Assembly (NCBI GenBank): GCA_037783415.1
Contig: JAZGTN010000064.1
Span: forward strand, 3,211,001-3,275,000
Length of the DNA stretch: 64,000 nucleotides
Direction: 5' to 3'
Source of the DNA: Leptasterias polaris
Lineage: Eukaryota > Echinodermata > Asteroidea > Forcipulatida > Asteriidae
The notes below the pieces were generated by a model that had not been told where the DNA came from, searched no databases, and saw only the letters and a list, made by a program, of their open reading frames with translations. Positions 1 to 13,600 of the stretch are shown in pieces; the stretch's first letter is position 1, and each line of letters begins with the position of its first letter. The position numbers and the translations under genes are program-made.

Positions 1-460
1 TGTATAGATGGAATGCAAGGAGTCTGACACACCTTGCTATGGTTTGCCTCCAAAGTGGACAGCTTAATCATACATGGTAAGAAGCACATTCATTCCATAC
101 ATCAGCATTTTCTAACGTTGAAGTGATAAAACATAAACTCATAACACCAGTTCTGCATCAACTTCATTGTTTGCCTATATACGATTTCATATTGATTTTA
201 AAATTTTCATTTCAACATACAAAGCTTTATAATATGGTTTAACTCCTAAGAAATCACCCAGTTACAATTTTCGTTCAAATAATAAGGCTCACCTATCTTT
301 CCCCACGACCAAAATGTTACAGATTTTGGGTGACAGATCCTTTTCATCGGCTGCCCCCAAACTTTGGAATGAACTGCCATCCGATATTCAACACTCTCAT
401 TCCATTGATATTTTTAAGCATGAAGTCTTTTTAATCTTGCTTCTATGTTGATTTTTACTT
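1..460 (+). pseudogene. Non-LTR retrotransposon reverse transcriptase, C-terminal remnant
   Basis: Read across frames, the stretch gives the typical end of CR1/L2/Jockey-type RT proteins: a KHKLITPVLHQLHCLPI block near 125-175, then a GDRSFSSAAPKLWNELPSDI block near 330-390, followed by a short tail and stop near 450. The two blocks are in different frames and stops interrupt them, so the copy is broken. The RT catalytic domain would lie to the left, outside the window. Family naming is by motif memory only. Confidence 0.65.
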
Positions 461-1290
461 TTCATGTACTGTTTTATACTTTTTGATGTTATGTGCAGAT
501 GATCATTTTTATGGAAATCGCGCAATACAAATCTCAACTGTTATTATTATTAACATCGTTGTTTTTTTTTTTCTTTCTCCTTTTTTTTTTTTTGGGGGGG
601 GGGTCGGGAATGAGCAACTTCAATTTGATCCCAATTCAGTTGCGTTTTCCTTGTGGTTCATTACTTTATCTTTAAAACACCACATCTGAAAATCACACTG
701 GGATCATTCAAGATTACTAGCTTGATAGTTAGTGTTTCTAATGTAGGTGAACCCAGACTGTAAGTAAATCCAGGGAAAAAAAAAAGAGTTAATTCTTTTA
801 TTCTTTAAAGGTATTATACAGGATTGGTAGATCTGACAAAATAGTTGCAGACTGTGTTCATGTTTTGTGATCAACCATACATGAAATAACAAATCGGTGA
901 AAATTTTGGCTTAATCCATTGTGTGAGTCCGGAGAAAAAAAAGTGAACGTGAACAGTTTTCAGAATGTAAACACATTGTCCTTAATTTTGGTTTTTACAA
1001 ACGAAATCAGCTGTGGCGATTTTTTAAGGGTTTAAGATACAGTTTTCTCAAATATGACTTCATTTCAAAGTGAAGTACTTCGAAGAAAAAATGGTTCTAG
1101 TATGAACTTCATAAGCAGTAAGCATTCAGACTAAAATAAACAACTATGTTTTTTGTCCTTACCAATCCTGTGTAATACCTTTAAAACCTGCCAATTTTGC
1201 CGTGTGGAAAAAGTTTTTACGTCATGTCAGATTTGGTTGCTTTTTAGTAGATGTTAACACCTGCGACTAACGCATAGGATTCAAACTGCT
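461..1290. other. A+T-rich non-coding stretch
   Basis: Holds homopolymer runs (T and G tracts at about 557-602) and no open frame with splice sites that I can support. It may be intron of the PTCD3-like gene to the right. Confidence 0.5.
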
Positions 1291-1294
1291 TCTA

Positions 1295-1470
1295 GCCACC
1301 AGGCTATCTCAATGGTCTAGTGGGAAGACATCTGCTCTAGCAATGCAAAGGTTGTGGGTTTGAATCCCACCCAAGTGATTTGCCTGTGGATTTGTTTCAC
1401 AGAACTCAGGAAAGTAATGAGTATAAAGTGCTTAATACACATCGGTGTAGGGTATAAACCAAATTGTATT
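1295..1470 (+). repeat. tRNA-derived SINE, family with 'acatctgctctag' head
   Basis: A tRNA-like A box ('ggtctagtgggaagac') and B box ('gggtttgaatcccaccc') are followed by a body that recurs at 6360-6540 ('gtttcacagaactcaggaaag' versus 'ccaggactctggaaagg', then 'atgagtat... ggtgt... gggta.aaacc'). It is a SINE head, not a tRNA gene, since the shared body follows. Ends are approximate. Confidence 0.7.
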
Positions 1471-1600
1471 CGTTGCTTTTACATTCAACAAAAATGATTG
1501 TATATCTTGTTTCTTTATCGGACCTTAATGTTGTTATTTCTACCTCTGCCAACTTGATTACTTTTATCTCTGATTTGATTGATTTATTTTTATGATTCAG

Positions 1601-1642
1601 GGATGTCATAGGACTCTTCCAGCAAGAAAACCTAGTGCCGAG
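1601..1642 (+). CDS. PTCD3: PTCD3-like exon a (42 bp)
   Basis: Acceptor tract 'gatttatttttatgattcag' precedes the exon and GTAATT follows it. Phase 2 at both ends; encodes DVIGLFQQENLVP plus split codons. GLF...N..P matches the PTCD3 helix motif as I remember it. Confidence 0.6.
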
Positions 1643-4600
1643 GTAATTATTAATGTTTCTTAGCAGTAGGGTACCTGTACTGAAAACCTCTCACTACTAT
1701 CTTATCTTTCAAAACAAATCAGTTTAAATTGTATTTGTGTTTTCCCATTTGTTAAGTATTTTTGTATCCTGATGTGCTTTTATATTGCCTTTATCTTGTG
1801 TTACTTTTTAACCTGCTTGGTCACCTTTACAATTCCAATCAAATGCTTAAAAGTCATTTCATGCCTTGCCATGTGGAGAGCCTTATTGACCCCATTGCAC
1901 TGACGTAACACGCGACTACAGTCTCCACAAGGTCTGCCTTGTTGGGAGTCAAAAATGCATGTAGAGGTACACGACCAAGTACACATGTGTCGCCTACATG
2001 TACAATGCGCACTCCGCTCTAACCAAGCAGAATCTGGCTCCCAAGATGGGCCTCCTAGGCTGAAGTTCCTTACCAAAGCTTTTAACTGCAACGTTGAAGG
2101 CTGCATCTTTGTGGTGATGTAGTAGTAGCCATAGCCAAAACTGCAGAAGAAGTCGCATCCAATATCAAAGACAAAGCAGGCCCAGTTTTAGACATGGCCC
2201 AAGTCGTGAAAAATCTCCCTGAGATTATTAACCGATCTAACCTTCTTTACTGACATCCCATAATGCTTGTACTGCCAGGAGAGCACCACTAACAATAACG
2301 CTTTTTGGAATCGTCCCATTTCGCTAGCAGCTGTTGGTTTTGCCTTTATTACTCACAAAATTAACATCTTGATGAATGAAGCCTTCCTGGTTTTTGTCTC
2401 TTGTGGTATTTACTTCGGAAGACATTTTGTTTTGAAGTGGCTTATGGCGGCCATTTTGAAGAATGGCCGCCAAAGCCATCAGAGCTCTTCAGGAGCAGAA
2501 ATCGAAATGGCCCAGTATCGAAATATTTTTGTTATAATTACTTTACGTAGGCCTATATATACACCAAGGCCCTTGCTTTTATTTTTAGTGTTGCTGTATT
2601 AATATTTTACATGCAGTAATGAATACAGATGTTTTTATTTTTCTTACGGTAATGTTACGTGTGCCAGCTAGAGAGGAGACTCTCATCGACAGAAACTTTG
2701 CTTCTTTGAGGCAATTAGCTGGTTTAAACCTTTCCCTTTTGTTGATGTTGCGTTCGTTTTTGTTTGTGCTTGTACTTTTTTACATTTTCTTACCCGAGAA
2801 GTGAAATAAGTATTAATATAGTACGTATGAATATCAATATTTTTTATAAGCATTATCATTCTTAGATACTTTATTTTTATCTGCAGTAATGATACAAGAA
2901 CTTGTTTTTCATTTAAGTTATAATCTAAGATATTTTGTTTTGATACTTCCATGGTCTAATATGTTATTTTACTAAACAGTATAATCTACATGTAAGAAAT
3001 CTTGTTTCTAATTACAGTAAAGTTCTATAGTTAGTGTTCATTTTTACAAGCGGCTATGTTTGATACGATATTTTGTTTTAGTTGCAGAACTGTTATGAGA
3101 TGTTGATACTTGAGATGATATATTCCAAGATGAAATGTATATTTTTCCCAAGCAGTAATATTCTGTGATATTTTGGTTTTAAAAGCAGTAATATTATATG
3201 ATATTTTGGTTTTACAAGCTGTAATATTATAAGATTGTTTTTAAAAGCAGTAGTATTCTAAGATATTTTTTGTTTAAGTTTTACAAGCAGTATTATTCCA
3301 AGATATTTTGTTTTTCCACAAGCAGTAATATTCTGAGATATTTGCCGTTAAGTTTTACAAGCAGTAATATTCTGATATTTTTTACAAGCAGTAGTATTTA
3401 TATATTTTCTTTTTACAAGCTGTAATTTTCTGAAATATATTTTGGTTTTTACTTGCAGTAATGTTCTTCTCGAGGACTATGTAGAGGCTTGTATTGTAGC
3501 CAGAGACAGCAAGAAGGCAATTGTAAGTGGAGTTTTGTTTATTCTCAAAATTTGGGCATTCGTAGAAATGCAGTTTCACTATCTTTGCAGAGACCATTCA
3601 TTTCTGTATAATTATCAGTTTACATTAACTTATATGGTAAACATTATTATTTTTTTAAACATAACTTTACAGTAAATGTGTCCGGAAAAAACAATATGAA
3701 CACAAGTGTAATTTTTGTTATAGAAATTTAGATTGTTTTCATGGGAAATATTGGAAACTATCAATAATAATAATAATAATAATAACTAGTTCTTATATAG
3801 CGCATTTCACAATAACGTCTCAATGCGCTTTACAATTCAGGGTATGATCTTTATTTGGCCCTTTCTGGTTGCAGGTGAGTAGGTAAAATCTTGCCTCTGG
3901 CTTCTAGGGTGATTTTGTTTACCAGCCACTTGCGGCTGCTATGGTCATTTTGTGTACAAGCCACTTGTGGCCACTATGGTCATTTTGGTACAAGCCACTT
4001 GCGGCCGCTATGGTCATTTTGGTACAAGCCACTTGCGGCCGCTATGGTCATTTTGGTACAAGCCACTTGCGGCCGCTATGGTCATTTTGGTACAAGCCAC
4101 TTGCGGCCGCTATGGTCATTTTGGTACAAGCCACTTGCGGCCGCTATGGTCATTTTGGTACAAGCCACTTGCGGCCGCTATGGTCATTTTGGTACAAGCC
4201 ACTTGTGGCCACTATGGTCATTTTGGTACAAGCCACTTGTGGCCGCTAATGTCATTTTGGTACAAGCCACTTGTGGCCACTATGGTCATTTTGGTACAAG
4301 CCACTTGCGGCCGCTATGGTCATTTTGGTACAAGCCACTTGTTTCCGCTACAGTCTCTAAGGGATTTGTATAAATAACACACATATCAATTTTGGGATCA
4401 TGTTTAAAGCCATAACCTGCTAACCACCCCAATACCTGCAAAATGGCAGAGGCTGATGGAACCGTGATCACAAAGCCAAACCATCCATGCTTATAAGGGA
4501 CAATCAAGCTTACAAGAATCCAAACTTGTAGGTGTAGATTCACCATAAACAAGAATGGTCATGACCAGGCACGCTTAGTGGTCTAGTGTTTAAATAAATT

Positions 4601-7600
4601 GAAACAGATTGTGTTGTAAACAGATTTTGTGTACTCCACAAAAATTGTGTTCAAAAACCTCAACAATTTCAAGTGTCCTGTTGAGACCTGTCCAAATAGC
4701 ATAGAAAATGTCAAATTACCCTGGGTTGATTCGAGGACTGAAAACATTCCATCAATGACTGGTTCTTTACACAATACGTGCGCATTTACCAGTTAACCAT
4801 GTCTTGACAAATTGACTCCTAAAATGGCAGACGGTGGGAACCAATGTCAGTCAGTCAATAACTATAGAGTCTGAAGCCTTCTAAGTTCCACTTAGATTTA
4901 TTTACACAAAACGACCAATGACCTTATTATTTACAATCAATATTAAAATAAAACAAAGTACCCTTAACCCTTCCTTACCTCATGTTCTCTATTTAAAATC
5001 CAGAACCCTTTATGCAAAGTAGAATGACCTCACAGAAAACAGTCCCTATTGTTTTTACATGATTGTCCACATAAACAGGGGGAGGATACATATGGCTATG
5101 TACATATTTAAACAACTTTGATCAGCCACAGATAAAGGTAAAACTAAACTAATGGATGTATTGAATGGTTCATTTACAAACTTGTCATGAGCAGCCACAT
5201 GCTGAATTGCAATAGTTTACAATAAGAAAAGGTTAAAAAAATGCAGAAATTTAGTTTTTAGTTAAAATTACACGCAACTGGGTAAAAAAAAACTTTTAAA
5301 GAAAGATTTGGCATTAAAATCTGAGAAAAAAAAAGTAATTAAAGGCAAACCAAAAAAGTTTAAAAGAGTAACAATTTACTTGGTTCCAAACCGGATGTGG
5401 AAGGAAACAGTTGTTATTGAGAAGGCATTGGGGTTTAATGGTTGAAACAAGGATAGCGAGGCATACACTGCTCATACGATTCAGGTTACCAGCCAAATTC
5501 CAATTTAATGTACACTATTTCTGATTGGTTCACTTTTATCTGATTGCCAAATTTATTTTCCTTTGCTCTCAGAAAATTCAGGGCTATCGTTAATAATTAT
5601 CTTGACATTCTATCAAAGCCTATACCATGTACAATTAGGTCAGTCAATGCTTGTCTCTTCGTATGAAAGCAGAACAATAAAGGTACCGGCAATTAAACCA
5701 TATTCATAAAGTTCATAAACTTCTGGGATCAAATCAAGATATGCATCAATTTTTTATTTGACTGAGCGCCTGATATAAAGCACACACACAAAAACTCTTC
5801 AAATTAGCCTTTGAATTCCCAAATATATTTTTGACCAGGGCTTCATCTATAAAAAGTGCAGCATCGTTGTGTACACCTTGTCTATCTGTTCAATAAGATA
5901 TCTCACAGGATTATCAGCAAATTTGTTTGATGATGCTCCTGCCTTTTGTGTTTATCAAAGACCCATATGATTAGGGCAGTGTCTCCTTGTCACATTGTCA
6001 ATAAACAAAGGAAAGTATGTTTGGTCTTTTTTTAGCTTAAAAACTGGACCTAAAAGCGGCAACTTTTTTATCACCCACTTCTAAAAGCATCAAATCTCGA
6101 ACTGAGTAAACCAAACTCGCAGATGACTTATTTTTGGCTGAGCCCAGCACAACCTTTGGCTCTTCATTTTTATTTAAAATGCAAAACATATTGAATAATA
6201 TTCCTCATAGGACTTTGGAAGCACCAAGTACCCAGTACTTATCAAACATGGGTGGAATGGCAAATCAAAGTTTAATTTTCTTATCCTTGATGCAATTTTT
6301 ACGTAATAAACTGTTGCAGTATTCGCTGCTAATTACAGGATTTAAACCAACTCCTTGTTACTGGGCATGCTCGGTAGTCTGGTGGTTAAGACATCTGCTC
6401 TAGAATTGGCATGGGGGAGGGGGGTTCGAATCCCACCCAAGTAGTATACCCTGTGAATTGTTGCTGCATTTTAAATATTTTTTCCAGGACTCTGGAAAGG
6501 ACTGAGTATCATGGGTGTTGGGGTAAAACCAAAAATAACGTTCTTCATCACCGACCAGGGCGGTCTGGTTGGCGTAGTTGTTTTTTTACCTCACTTTCAC
6601 CTCCTGGACCCTGGTTCGAATCCCGACGGGGGCACTATGTGGATTGGGTTTTTAGTTTCTACCTGATTGCCTGGGTCTTCCTGGAAAAAACTTCATTGGT
6701 ATTCTTCCCACATCTTAAACTGAAACTTCCTTCCTTGTCCGTCATGTTTGTGTTGTCTTCTGTCCATGGGGTTCTTGGCTAGTGTAGTGAGTAAGTTCAC
6801 TTTCTGGGAACGCTTGGCTTCACAACCAGAATTAATAAATGAAATGAAATAACCGATGCAATTATTATTATTAGTTTATTAAAAATCAAACATTGCAGCC
6901 CAGGGGATGAATTGTGTTTAGGGTACAGGAAAATACGTCTCAGATTAAAAATTGCATTAGGGACTAACAAATAAAATTATAAATATAATACAAAATATAC
7001 AATAGCAAGATAATATACATTAAAAATTAAAAATACAAGAAAAGTGTGACCAAACAGTAAATGTATTGATGGAACAAATAACTATGGAGGGAATGCAGCT
7101 GTTTTTGTACCGGTTTGTCCTGCATTTAACTGAAAAGAGTTTGGAAGAGTTTGGAAGAGTTGTTATTTCGAGGGGGAGAGAGCCAGTGTCTATAGTTGTC
7201 AGAGTTGAGGAGTGATGCACCATATCTTAAAGGCACTGTACACGTTTGGTAATTACTCAAAATATATATTAGCATAAAAACTTACTTGGTAACGAGCAAC
7301 GGAGAGCTGTTGATAGTACAAAACATTGTGAGAAACGGCTCCCTCTGAAGTAACGTAGTTTTTGAGAAAGAGGTAATTTCTCACTAAAATAATAAGACTT
7401 CTGGCCAGAAGCCTTTTATTCCTATCTGAAAGCACACTAATTTGTGCAACAAGGGTGTTTTTTCTTTCATCATTTTCTTGCAACTTCAATGACCAATTGA
7501 GTCCACAGGCTTGTTATTTTATGCATATGTTTGGATACACCAAGTGAGAATACTGGTCTTTGACAATTACCAAACGTGTTCAGTGCCTTTAATAAAAGCT

Positions 7601-10600
7601 GCTTGAGGCTCACTGGAATTAGGGGTGGGCCAAACTGGATGTAAATTTCTCTGAAAGACTTAGCTCTACACTAGTCCAGCTGGGATTTGTTTAAGGCTTG
7701 AATACCAGCCTGGTCAAGCCTAATCAATGGTAGGTCTCACATGCATAATGTCAATAATTAACATTGAGAATTTTAGTATGGCGGGAAAGAAACCATTGTT
7801 TTGAGTTGAAACCTTATGTCATCAACACCCAAGCAGGTCTGAGATTTTTCCAGAATTTGTTTTTGATCTCCCTTCACCTGAACAAAAAGGTGAAGAGGCA
7901 TTACAAGGAAGAAGAGAATGGACCTCTTCACGACCAAACCTCTAGATTTCTATCTGTTATGATCATTTGGGTTGATTGACCTTGTAAAGCTCATTGCTGA
8001 CCCCAAAAAAAGTATTTAGTTTATAGCCTGATGTTTTACCCTAGCCTTCGAGAAAGACTCTGCTAGGATGGAGTTGTCGGGCCAAAAACAATTTGTTTGC
8101 ATTTATACTACAGGTTCTTTTGATTGGTAAGCAATTTGCAACTGCTAATTCTATTTTCTAAAAAAAGGGTTTAGCAAGGTACATTAGTACATGGAGCTGA
8201 GGGGCAAAGAGCTGGCTGGTTTCTGACATACTATGTTTCACAAAACATGATGTCAGACGTTTAGGTTAGTTCCCTGCTGCAGTTATCAAAAAATTGTACT
8301 CAAACTAAACACCCAGCCAGAGCTTCACCACTGTTCACAATGGCTTGCTCTAGCCCAGAAACAAGAGGTGCTAAGATCTAATATATTGCTTAGTACTCAA
8401 AAAGGACATTCAGCCATACTATCGCTGATGCCCACACTAATCGCTAAAGGTGAGAAATGTCTTGCTCTAGCCCAGAAATTAGAGGTACTAAAACGATTGC
8501 TGGGGAAAAATATTCAGAATAACCAGTGGGAATTGTATTGTAAACTCGTACACACCACGTGAAAATTCAGCTAAAAAACATCCCACGCAAACCTGTACTG
8601 GAGCTCGGCAAAAACAGATTGCTTGCTAGGTTAATATTCAATTTCCCTGGATTGTTTAAAGCTAGCTGAGGTATTTAACCCTGACTCAAGAGTCCGATGA
8701 GATTGATGCACTTTATAAGAAGTCCCCGGGCAACAGAAATAATGGCCAATCAGATGGGCCCGAGCACGTGCTCCTCCCCATCGCTATCAAGTCAAGGTAC
8801 GTTTCCGAATCAACAAAAGAAAAAATCTTGGATTTCGGCCAAAATTGTGTAACTCAGTTTGATTCCCTGGAAAAAAAAGGTTTGACAGTGTCGGCTAGAG
8901 TGTCACAGCTTTGTCATTTTGTAAAGGTGTTTTTGTTGTTGTTGTTTTTTGAGTTGATAATTTCGAACTGTTAAATGAAATGATACATCTACTGTGTGAA
9001 CTTCTATGTTGTACTGGTAACAAAGAGGTCAGAATCTAGTCTTACATGTACTATCTCTGTAGGTGTTTTTTTGCAGTTCTTAGTTTGAGTCACACATTGA
9101 TCGGGGTCACCCTACCCCCAAAATTATAAGTTACTGGAGTGAAGGGGAGCCTTTATTTTTTGCGAAAGACGTTCATGTACAGATTTGAAAAAGCACTTTG
9201 TATTTTGTCCCTGTATTTTTTTTAACTGTAAGCCAATCATTTGCCAATGTCTCCTCCCTTTTGGAACATTCACAGTTTTTCAAGTTTTCAGTGGTACTTG
9301 CATGCCATTGGAAAGTGTTTTCTCCACTAAGTTATCTCTGTTAAAAAAAACAAAAAACAAAAAAAACAATTCTGCATTGAATTGATGTAGGTCTCATACC
9401 TGTAGTTGAAAAAACCCAAGGGTTCCACCTTCCTTTTTACCGCAAAGTTCAGTCACCCTTTTAGGGTCAGTGGTAATTTTCAATTACTCCTCCACTATTT
9501 GAACAAAGATAGGGTCATAGATCAGTAAATACTCAACAAATAAATGACTAGAAAAACTTACATGGTGAGAAGCACTGACAGCTGTTGATAGCTGTTTTTG
9601 TCCAGTGTTTTTCTGTCCTTCTGTTTTCGTGTCTGTCTGCTTGTTTTTCGTTTGTTTGTTTGTTTGTATGTGTCTGGCTGTTTTCTACAAGCTTCGGCTT
9701 ATCAAAACAGCCCCATACTCTATTTATTACATTATCCTGCGTATTGCTACTTATTGTTATTTTTGTTTTGCTTTACTTCATAATTACATGTACTTATCGT
9801 TTTTCTACATAGAAGTATGGAAATAAATGTGTACCTGAACAATAGGATACCATTCGAAGTAATATGGTTTGGACAGTTGTTTTTCACTCCAAAACATTTG
9901 AATCTGAGAAAGGACCTAAATAGGAATTGTTTCTCAGATTTCTGAGGGTTGGTGTCCGTTCACGAATGCTGTGGCAAGAAATGCGGTTGGTACCCGCTGT
10001 CACCTCGCTAAACTTAAATGGATTCAACATTCTTGTGAAAACATTGTGACAGTTTTCGTTTGTGTTTTTCTCAGCGAGTAGACACTGTATTCAGCTGAAA
10101 CTTCCACATGTGACTTTTATTGTATCTTTCTTGATAATTTTGCCTTAAAAAAAAAAAAAAATCTTTGACTATTCGTCATTTAATGTATGGTTTAAAAGGT
10201 TTTTTTTTCCCCGCAACTTACATTGTACTCTAGAAATGATTCATCATCAATTTCAGCACTTGGAGTGGAAAGACTTCTCAAGTTGATCCTTGTAGCATCC
10301 ACTTCTTCAAGTGATCTCTTGATCCCTAGTTCAAATTGACTATTTTAAAATCCAAATTGGCGTGGATGGTAGTGTGTTGTGGTCGAGCGATCAAGTGCAC
10401 TGGGCTCAAGCTCTGGTGTTTCTGATCAGCAGCGTGTGGGTTTGAGTCCAGGTCTTGACTTTTGTGTCCTTATGCAAGATAATTGACCAATATCACTTCG
10501 TCCTTCAGATGGGATGAAAACCATTGTGTGTTGTGTGATGCATGTTAAAGAACCCAATACACTCATTAAGAGAAGGTGTTCACCCCCGGATGTTTTGTGG

Positions 10601-13600
10601 TATGGTTGGCTGCAGATTGTGCCACAACACCTTGTAAATCGTTGTATGATTCTGTGTAATGAAATGGGTTTTCAAACATAGCTTCGCATACCTTAGAAAG
10701 AAAAAAAAATGAGCGCTTTGAAATGCACCCGGATGTAATGAATAATTATTTAGGAGTTGTGTATTATTATAATTTAGTTTTTATCTTCGAGTAATAATTT
10801 GACACAGGTAATGCTTTATTTAGCTGAAGAAGGATGTGGAGGGGAGGGGATGGTGGGCCTACTCAGCTGCCTTAATTGGTTATTTTGCTGAAGCTCTGTT
10901 ACTTAATGCGGTTGCCAAAAAGATAACTGTTTTGCCACCCTGGCCTCTGCCTTTTTGCTATCTTGGCCCCTGCCTTTTTGCCATCTTGGCCTCTGTAATT
11001 TTCACATCTTGGCCTCTGTAATTTTCACATCTTGGCCTCAGTGTCTTGCCACCTTGGCATCTGTGTTGTTCCACCTTGGCCTATGTGTCAATTGCCACCC
11101 TGGCCTCTGTGATTTGACATCTTGGCCTCTGTCTTTTTGCCACCTTAGCATTTGTAATGTGCCATCTTGCTTTTGAGGTTGCTGAATTCCTCTATGAATA
11201 AAACCTTAACCAAAAATCTGATCGGACCATTACGCTGGAAATGGCACATTGAATCAATTTGTCTTGCCTATACATAGTTCCCACATGACGTCACAGCAAC
11301 CACAGAAACGGCCCGCCGCCATCTTTACGGGCAAATCGTCCGTGTGTACGTGTACACGTGTGATTGTGTGATCGACGCGTGGGACACACACACACAGGAG
11401 GCCGTCGCATGCAGCTGTATTATCAAGATTGACCCCAAACGTCAACAAGTTTAACCTCTGACACATCAACCCTCACAAACGTAAACATGGTAAACACTTG
11501 CTGCATTAAAGGTTGTCAGAACCGATCGAATCGTGTAAAAAAACCATCTATTCCAAGTTCGGGGTACATATTATGTGGTTTGGATGCGTGCCCATCTGTT
11601 AAGAAGTGCATGATTTTTCGCCGACAGTGAAAAAGGCCTAGTTTAATAAGCCATGTCGATTTAAGGTCTTGTTTGTGGTAACCTAAAGGCAGAAAACACT
11701 GGTGTACAAGGCTTTAACTTTCAGTCTGTCAAACCAATGGGCATTAAACCATAAAGTTTGATGTAGAGAAGAATGTAGAGAAGGTCACAGGTCAAATGCA
11801 CTTTTCTTTACCAAGTGCATTGACCAAGCAAGGAGTTCAACCTCTTTCCCAGACCATTTCCCAAACTATTCAAACAAGCTGTTTGTTGATAAAGAAGATA
11901 CTTGTTCGATTTCATCAAAATGATACCTTCAAAATCATTTGCAAAGAAAAAAATGTTTTCATGGCATTATGAAAGAAACATTAATTCAACTTCAATACAA
12001 TTTTTATTTCTCCCTTTGCTAGGACTGTTTACAACTGGTTTTGAGCGTAAGCACCACCCTCACTTTACAAATTACCGACCGGATCAAAGGTGAATTCACG
12101 CTACATCCATTAGAAAGGTAAGCTGTCATCAACTGAAGTCCAGGTACCATGCAATGTACAAACTGCACAGAACGACAACAACCGCGATAAAAATTGGTTA
12201 AGTTCCATAGTCTGCCAACACGATAACCTACTCAGCGATAGCGGTTCGCTTTGATTCTTCGTTTTTGATAAAATATCCAAAACGCTTATCGCTTTTTAAG
12301 TATTTATAGACATTAATTGCTTGATTTTAGGCAAAAACATGATGATTTGCATCGTATTCCAAATACAAATGTCGGATACGATAGATTTTGACAATTCGAT
12401 TAAAATCAACTTGGTGGTGAAGGTCAACCGCTTGAATTGTCATTAATCAGTAACATCTTTGGAAATTTGCCAGTAGTTTTTCTTTCTTTTGTCAATTTCA
12501 CCGTTACAGAGCTATTACATTACTAGTTGTTGGATGAGTTCATTCATTCCAACCCTTAACTCTTGCAGTGCCCTGTAAACATGCATTGTCATTCATATTA
12601 GTCTGTAAATGACTACTTTTAAAAGAGTGTCTCTAGACACAATGACTGCAATTCTGCACTTATGGCAAGTGTATTTCACAGGTTAGCAGGGAATTTTTGC
12701 TTTTGCGCGTGCATACTCTACGGTACTAGGTATTCTGTCTTCGCTTACACAGCTAGCGCAGTAAATTTGCACTTGCCCTTTAAGCGCAGAATGTTGATCG
12801 CAAGCATAGAATTTGGCGGTAAGCAGAGCCATGAAATTGGCCCTGGTGACATCGTATGCAAGGGTTTTTCCAACAACAAACTTCTAACCTTTTTTTTTTT
12901 TAATAAGTGGTTTCCTTTGAATAAGTGTTTGTCATTATTCCTTTAAAAAAGGGCCCATTTAGCTCCTCTATTGATGCATAGACCTATGGATAGTTCCCAG
13001 TAGACGCCATCTTTACGGGCAAATCGCATTTTGGCTTGCAGGCGCGTCAAGCGCTCAAATTATTAACGCAGCCGCGTCATTCACTAACCAATCATGCAAT
13101 GAGTTTTGTGAAATGTGCGCGTGCTGCACGCCGTTCTCACGCGTAACGCATGACTGTGTGTTCCAAATTGCCCGTAAAGATGGCCGACTTACGTCATACT
13201 GCAACCTATCTATTGTAAACTGCAAAATCATGCAAGCATGTCTGACACTTTTCAAATCTGGTGCCCTCAAACAAAGATATTCACAAAATAGGGAGACTCA
13301 CCAAAATAGGGTAAGATAACTCAGTTGGTGGAGCACAAACACTCAAACTCAAGAGTCCTCAGGTTCAAATCCTGCTCTAGTAATTCATTTTCTTTTATCA
13401 CCCCCACATTTATTTATAATTACTCCATGGGTTTCCCTTTTGGTTTTATTACTTGACTTTCAAATACCAATGCTTCATTTTATGTAGACATGTAGACACT
13501 CCGGTAAGAAGAGCCAAGAGATTGGGTTCAGGTGGTATAGAGTCTCTCTTCACAATACCTGATTGGATCAATGACATAAGCACTATTTATGGCATGTCGT

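Noticed and set aside
3921..4377. Repeat protein of 141-160 residues
   Set aside because: Open only because the 34-bp unit has no stops; frames cycle and no start or splice context supports translation.
4286..4552. - strand frame with membrane-like residues
   Set aside because: Reads smoothly in part but has no homology, and begins inside a minisatellite.
8342..8490. Duplicated CLALAQKxEVL peptide
   Set aside because: Reflects a 35-bp DNA duplication; no splice-bounded frame or homology supports coding.
10245..10350. PTCD3 exon candidate (LGVERLLKLILVASTSSSDL)
   Set aside because: No donor and poor match; the 12023 exon fits phase and homology better.
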